64,000 bases of DNA from Daldinia sp. FL1419 (taxonomy: Eukaryota; Ascomycota; Sordariomycetes; Xylariales; Hypoxylaceae), in the NCBI GenBank assembly GCA_025201765.1, contig MU623343.1, positions 372,001 to 436,000 of the forward strand, in the 5' to 3' direction. A model generated the notes under the pieces. That model searched no databases, was not told the DNA's origin, and saw only the letters and a program-made list of their open reading frames with translations. Positions 60,341 through 64,000 of the stretch are shown in pieces; the first letter of the stretch is position 1, and every line of letters begins with the position of its first letter. The translations under genes and the position numbers were made by a program.

Positions 60341-60578
60341 ATGGTTTCCTCGAAGTCTCTTCTTCCCTTGTTCCTTTCGCTCGCGCCGCACGCCAGCACG
60401 GCGGCAACTATCCGTCGTAATAACGCGACGGGGATCCAGTGGGGACCATGCAAACTAAACACCACGCTCCCAGTACAATGCGCCCAGCTACCCGTTCCAC
60501 TCGATTACACCGACAAGGACTCTAGCGAAACACTAAGTCTCGACCTCATTAAGTATCCAGCTCAGAAGCTGTTGGAAT
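60341..60578 (+). pseudogene. Truncated S33-type secreted peptidase / alpha-beta hydrolase (first exon)
   Basis: Encodes a signal peptide (LLPLFLSLAPHASTA) and the N-terminal mark of fungal TAP-like S33 hydrolases: GIQWGPCKLNTTLPVQCAQLPVPLDY followed by SSETLSLDLIKYPAQK. The expected next block with the oxyanion-hole NPGGPGGSG never appears. Instead a good GTATGT donor occurs at 60579, and by about 60665 the sequence becomes RIP-like AT-rich DNA with no trace of the rest. So the gene seems cut within its first intron by the repeat block, or has lost its 3' part. The exon itself is clean, without RIP-type damage. If it were transcribed it would be non-functional. Confidence 0.7.
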
Positions 60579-60664
60579 GTATGTGGCTGGTATATAGGGA
60601 TATAATATGCCCCACATCTGTGACTTTATATATCGTAGATATGCCTATTTATTCTCTAAGATAG

Positions 60665-61658
60665 ATTTAATAATATAAGTAATTTACTTTATATATACAT
60701 TTTATTTCAATAGGTTATAAATTTGGAAATTTAATTAAAAATTAACCTATCCTAACCAAATACATTACTTAACTCTATATTTGATATTTTATTTACAGAA
60801 TATATTTAATCTAAATTATAGTAACTTCCACTATATATTTAAATAAAAAGAATAAAAAAATAAAGATAAAAGGGAATTCTAAAATGTTAAAATTTAAGAA
60901 ATGCTAAAGGCCAAGAATTACAATAGAAAATCTTTTATTCCCTATAATTACCCTTAATATTAAAATATTAATCTAACTTCTTATAAAACTATTATTATAT
61001 CAAAACGCATATTAATTAATAATAATTTTAAATTTTACCTTATTATTTTAAAATATATATTATAATATTATTAAAATTTTTAAAATATGAAATAATAATT
61101 TTGGTAGTATTATAAATTATTATTTAATTATTTAAATAATATATTTTAAAAATAATATTATAAAATAAATAAATAAAACAATAATAAAATATAATTTAAA
61201 AGAATGATCATTATAAAAGACATTATTTCTTAAACATTTAAATAAAGATAATTTTTCATATTTAATTCAAAAATTAAAACAATTATAAGTTAAAGACTTT
61301 ATAAAAAACAACTACCTTAAAAACCTTAATTATCTACCACCAACAACATTACCAGAACCACCTTCACCAAACATTAGCAATATATTATTAATACCTTTCC
61401 CAAATAACCTAAATATAGATTATTTTGGTTTTGAAGTCATTACCCTACAAAACTTACCACAGTATTCTAATACCTTATTTGGAATACTTATTCCAGATTT
61501 ATTAAACAAAGATTTAGGTATTAACCCAATAATAATCCCAAATCAAGTCACATACCCTACAACCATATTAGATTGGATATTTAAATTATTTAATTTATTA
61601 ATTATAATAATAAAGTAATTTTATTAAGATAAACTAATAAGGATCTTTAAAATATTAC
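60665..61658. repeat. AT-rich, RIP-like block (left of LTR element)
   Basis: A/T content is similar to 1-2215, with frequent TAA/TAT and few CpA or CpG. It contains one 110-codon open frame at 61289-61618 (plus strand, Asn/Ile/Leu/Pro-rich, no ATG) bounded by TAA. That frame resembles a mutated transposon reading frame, but I recognise no family. Confidence 0.75.
61289..61618 (+). pseudogene. RIP-degraded open frame in the AT-rich block
   Basis: 110 codons between TAA at 61286-61288 and TAA at 61616-61618, rich in Asn, Ile, Leu and Pro (LPPTTLPEPPSPNIS, YFGFEVITLQNLPQYS). The upstream TAA could derive from CAA by a C-to-T change. Likely a remnant of the parent repeat rather than a gene. Confidence 0.3.
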
Positions 61659-61841
61659 TGTTGGATGGATAAGGTACCATTGCATACAATAGTAAAAGTG
61701 AGGGTATTCAGATCAATTCAGTAAAAAGTGGTTATAGAAGATAAGTACGTATTCTAACCGTGGTTAGAATACGTAAGCTTATATACAGGATTAAAGTGGG
61801 TCTTGTACCACCACCAAAGTCACATGACTAATATTCCCACA
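61659..61841 (-). repeat. LTR (left copy)
   Basis: 183 bp, TG...CA. Contains a 14-bp perfect inverted repeat with a 2-bp centre at 61746-61775, built on TACGTATTCTAACC. TSD ATTAC directly outside. Confidence 0.88.
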
Positions 61842-62694
61842 CTGGCAACTTTTTCTTTTCTCGCAAAGTCATGTGACATCGTACGAGCGCCAGCTAGGTC
61901 ACGATCTTAGAGCGTTTAAACGCATCAAATCTAGATCGGCTCTTTTTGTGATCCTCCTTTTTGTTCTTATCAAACTAAACTAATGACCTCTTATATCTAT
62001 ATCCCAAATGCGAAGATGACTAAGGATTTAGTCATCTTTGCAAGCCTTGCTCAAAAACGTAACGATCGACCATTCTGAAACATATAACGATTTTATGTAT
62101 GATCCCATCTGACAATTCTTTCTTTTCAAGAGCTGTTGTTCGTTCGAATCGATCGATGGATGTGGTCGGTATTGTTCGTATCGTAAGATTGGTTGGTATC
62201 GAGAACGTTTCGAGGGCTTTCTTTTCGCAAATGGTTGAGGAATTGCCGGAGCTTGTTGAGGTGCTTATGGAGCTTGCTAAGGTGCTCATGGAGCCGCTTG
62301 TTGTTTCCTTAGGTGCTGAGCTGCTGTTTTCTTCAGGTGTTGAGCTGTTGTTGTCTCCTCAGGTGCTGAGCTGCTGTTTCCTCAGGTATTGGTGATAGGC
62401 AAAACCTTTGGTGGGGGTGGGGTTGAAGAATTTTCAGGTGGAGCCTAAGGTTTGTTTTGCTGGTGGGGTAAAATCGCAACGTGATCTTGGTGTTTGTTGC
62501 TCTTTCTCAGCGATTCTCGTGGTGTTGTAAACACAAAATGCGTGATGGACGCGTAGGTTCGATTATCGGGTGGTGTTGCAAACACAAGCGCATGTTGTAA
62601 ACACGGTGTTGTAAACACAAATGCGTGATGGACGCGTGAGATAATTAGCACAGATTCCCCCGAGACCATTTCACCAACGAAGGAAGCCTCGATA

Positions 62695-63021
62695 TTATTT
62701 GTCTGTACGTGATGGACGTAGACCTCGGACTGTAGATTCAGCGTTGAAGTTGTTTCTATTTTCTAGAGATCTTAAATTAGCACGAGGTGTTCCAAAATCA
62801 TGCACTGGAGCATGAAATTCTGGCTCAAGACCATGCATTGGAGCATGAAATCCTAAAATCGCTCGTCTTTTTTCATTGAGATTCAAATCTAGCGCGAAAT
62901 ACAAGTGTTCCCAGAACCATGCACGAAAACATAAAACCCTGGGCTTAAAACCATGCACTGGAGCATGAAATCCTGAGGTTATCGTATTCACTACTAAATT
63001 TGTCTCCTCCCTTTCGGGCAT
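62695..63021 (-). CDS. Repetitive internal ORF of the LTR element
   Basis: 108 codons on the same strand as the inferred element, starting 42 bp inside the LTR. The protein contains three or four imperfect copies of a unit around GFHAPVHGFKP / GFHAPMHGLEP / FHAPVHDFGT, matching DNA repeats GGAGCATGAAAT at about 62806-62826, 62839-62860 and 62958-62980. No gag-like zinc knuckle or other domain. A second repetitive frame follows at 62445-62669. Likely not a classical gag; possibly not translated at all. Confidence 0.3.
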   Translation of the reverse strand: MPEREETNLVVNTITSGFHAPVHGFKPRVLCFRAWFWEHLYFALDLNLNEKRRAILGFHAPMHGLEPEFHAPVHDFGTPRANLRSLENRNNFNAESTVRGLRPSRTDK

Positions 63022-63063
63022 CTTAGTTGGTTTGTGATTGATTTATTGTCAATTACTGATTAA

Positions 63064-63246
63064 TGTTAGATGGACAAGGTACCATTGTATGTAATAGTAA
63101 AAGTGAGGGTATTTAGATTAATTTAGTAAAAAGTGGTTATAGAAGATAAGTACGTATTCTAACCGTGGTTAGAATACGTAAGCTTATATACAGGATTAAA
63201 GTGGGTCTTGTACCACCACCAAAGTCACATGACTAATATTCCCACA
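63064..63246 (-). repeat. LTR (right copy)
   Basis: 183 bp, with the same 30-bp hairpin at 63151-63180. Eight transitions versus the left copy, all within the first 62 bp. Confidence 0.88.
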
Positions 63247-63251
63247 ATTAC

Positions 63252-64000
63252 AAAATCCCTTTTAACATTTTATTAATAATTTTAGAAATAAAAATAGGTA
63301 TCATAGCTTTAAATAACATTATTAAACTAAAATTGATAAATAAATAGTTAATGTTTAAAAAGGATATACCTAATTACTTAATAATGTAAGGGTACAAAAG
63401 GATATTCTTAAGAAACACTAACAAAATAGTTCTAATAGTGGAAATAGGAGGAACCTTTAAAAATTTCTTATTAACTAAATAATGTAAAAAAATTAGGTCC
63501 TAATAAAATTAATAGGATAAAATATGTGGATATATAAGGTACTATTTAAAAAAAAATTTTAAAAATATAGTAACCAATAAAAACATTGTAGCCAAACTTT
63601 AGAAAACCCTTAAGAAAGAATATAAACCACAGGGGAACACAATATTCCAAAACTTAATATTTAAATAAAATATTATTTTGTTAAATTTTAAAAGATTAAT
63701 TATAACATTATCATTAAAGTTATAACAATTTTAAACCAATTTTAAGGAATTAAATTAAATTTATATAATTAACAAACCTTATTTAATTAATAAATTCTTT
63801 AGCACTTTAAGAAGTGATTATAATATATTTTTTATTATATTCTTCTAAAACTATAATATTATCTTTTTACAAAATAATATCAATTAAATTATTAAAATTA
63901 TTATTAATATTAATAATATTATTAAATTAATTTAATAAGAAAAGTAAATCCAAAAATTTAGAAACAGGAATAATAAGATAATTTTAATTAATCACCTTAA
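63252..64000. repeat. AT-rich, RIP-like block (right of LTR element)
   Basis: Continues the composition of 60665-61658 to the window edge, with a few G-containing stretches (63385-63460) and no readable gene. Presumably the same old repeat that the LTR element split. Confidence 0.75.

Larger units (their letters stand above)
61659..63246 (-). mobile_element. Non-autonomous LTR retroelement (1588 bp) with target-site duplication
   Basis: Two 183-bp direct repeats, 61659-61841 and 63064-63246, both beginning TG and ending CA, flank a 1222-bp interior. The 5-bp duplication ATTAC occurs immediately outside (61654-61658 and 63247-63251). The LTRs differ at eight positions, all transitions in CpA/TpA or TpG/TpA contexts. 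Read on the minus strand the LTR has a TATATAAG box, the other end of the interior has a purine tract GAGAAAAGAAAAAG, and an open frame starts 42 bp after the LTR, so I orient it minus. The interior has no gag, protease, integrase or RT and consists largely of short repeats. It sits in older AT-rich DNA, so it is a nested insertion. Confidence 0.88.

Overview
The window looks like nuclear DNA of a filamentous ascomycete (Pezizomycotina, probably Sordariomycetes; Xylariales is only a guess). The grounds are short introns (about 50-120 bp) with GTRNGT donors and CTAAC-like branch sites, Pezizomycotina-type families (rhodopsin-domain 7TM, CVNH lectin, scytalone dehydratase, MCT-like MFS, DUF7025 AAA), and very AT-rich blocks at both ends that look like repeats mutated by RIP (repeat-induced point mutation). 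I joined exons by hand from splice signals and frame arithmetic; every spliced model reported closes to a whole number of codons.

Layout. 1-2215: AT-rich, RIP-like block with an 18-bp tandem array. 2.2-6.2 kb: sparse, with one small C2H2 zinc-finger gene and a decayed minisatellite. 6.2-17.4 kb: housekeeping block with NOP56, VPS4, prefoldin subunit 6, an AMSH/Sst2-type JAMM deubiquitinase and a double-CVNH lectin. 17.4-21.7 kb: gene-poor, with a 10-N assembly gap and a 463-bp inverted-repeat element. 21.7-35.6 kb: membrane-protein block with a rhodopsin-domain protein, a TRP/flavin-carrier protein, a DUF4267 protein, a DUF7025/AAA ATPase, two divergent paralogous multi-pass proteins and an MFS transporter. 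36.5-39.7 kb: a wrecked short-chain dehydrogenase, a second MITE-like element and scytalone dehydratase (DHN-melanin). 43.7-48.5 kb: Nha1-type Na+/H+ antiporter and Tom22. 49.1-57.9 kb: accessory block with a kinase-like fragment, GST-like protein, norsolorinic-acid-ketoreductase-like SDR, MFS transporter and secreted type-B carboxylesterase. 60.3 kb to the end: the first exon of an S33-type secreted peptidase running into an AT-rich block, which itself hosts a younger 1.59-kb non-autonomous LTR element with intact target-site duplication.

Functional links. VPS4 and the AMSH-like protease both act at the ESCRT/multivesicular-body step and lie about 2 kb apart. NOP56 has a PAC/RRPE-like ribosome-biogenesis promoter signature. 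The accessory genes at 50-58 kb (GST, SDR, MFS, esterase) are the kinds found in small metabolic clusters, but I see no backbone synthase, so no cluster is claimed. I found no CRISPR array, tRNA or rRNA gene.
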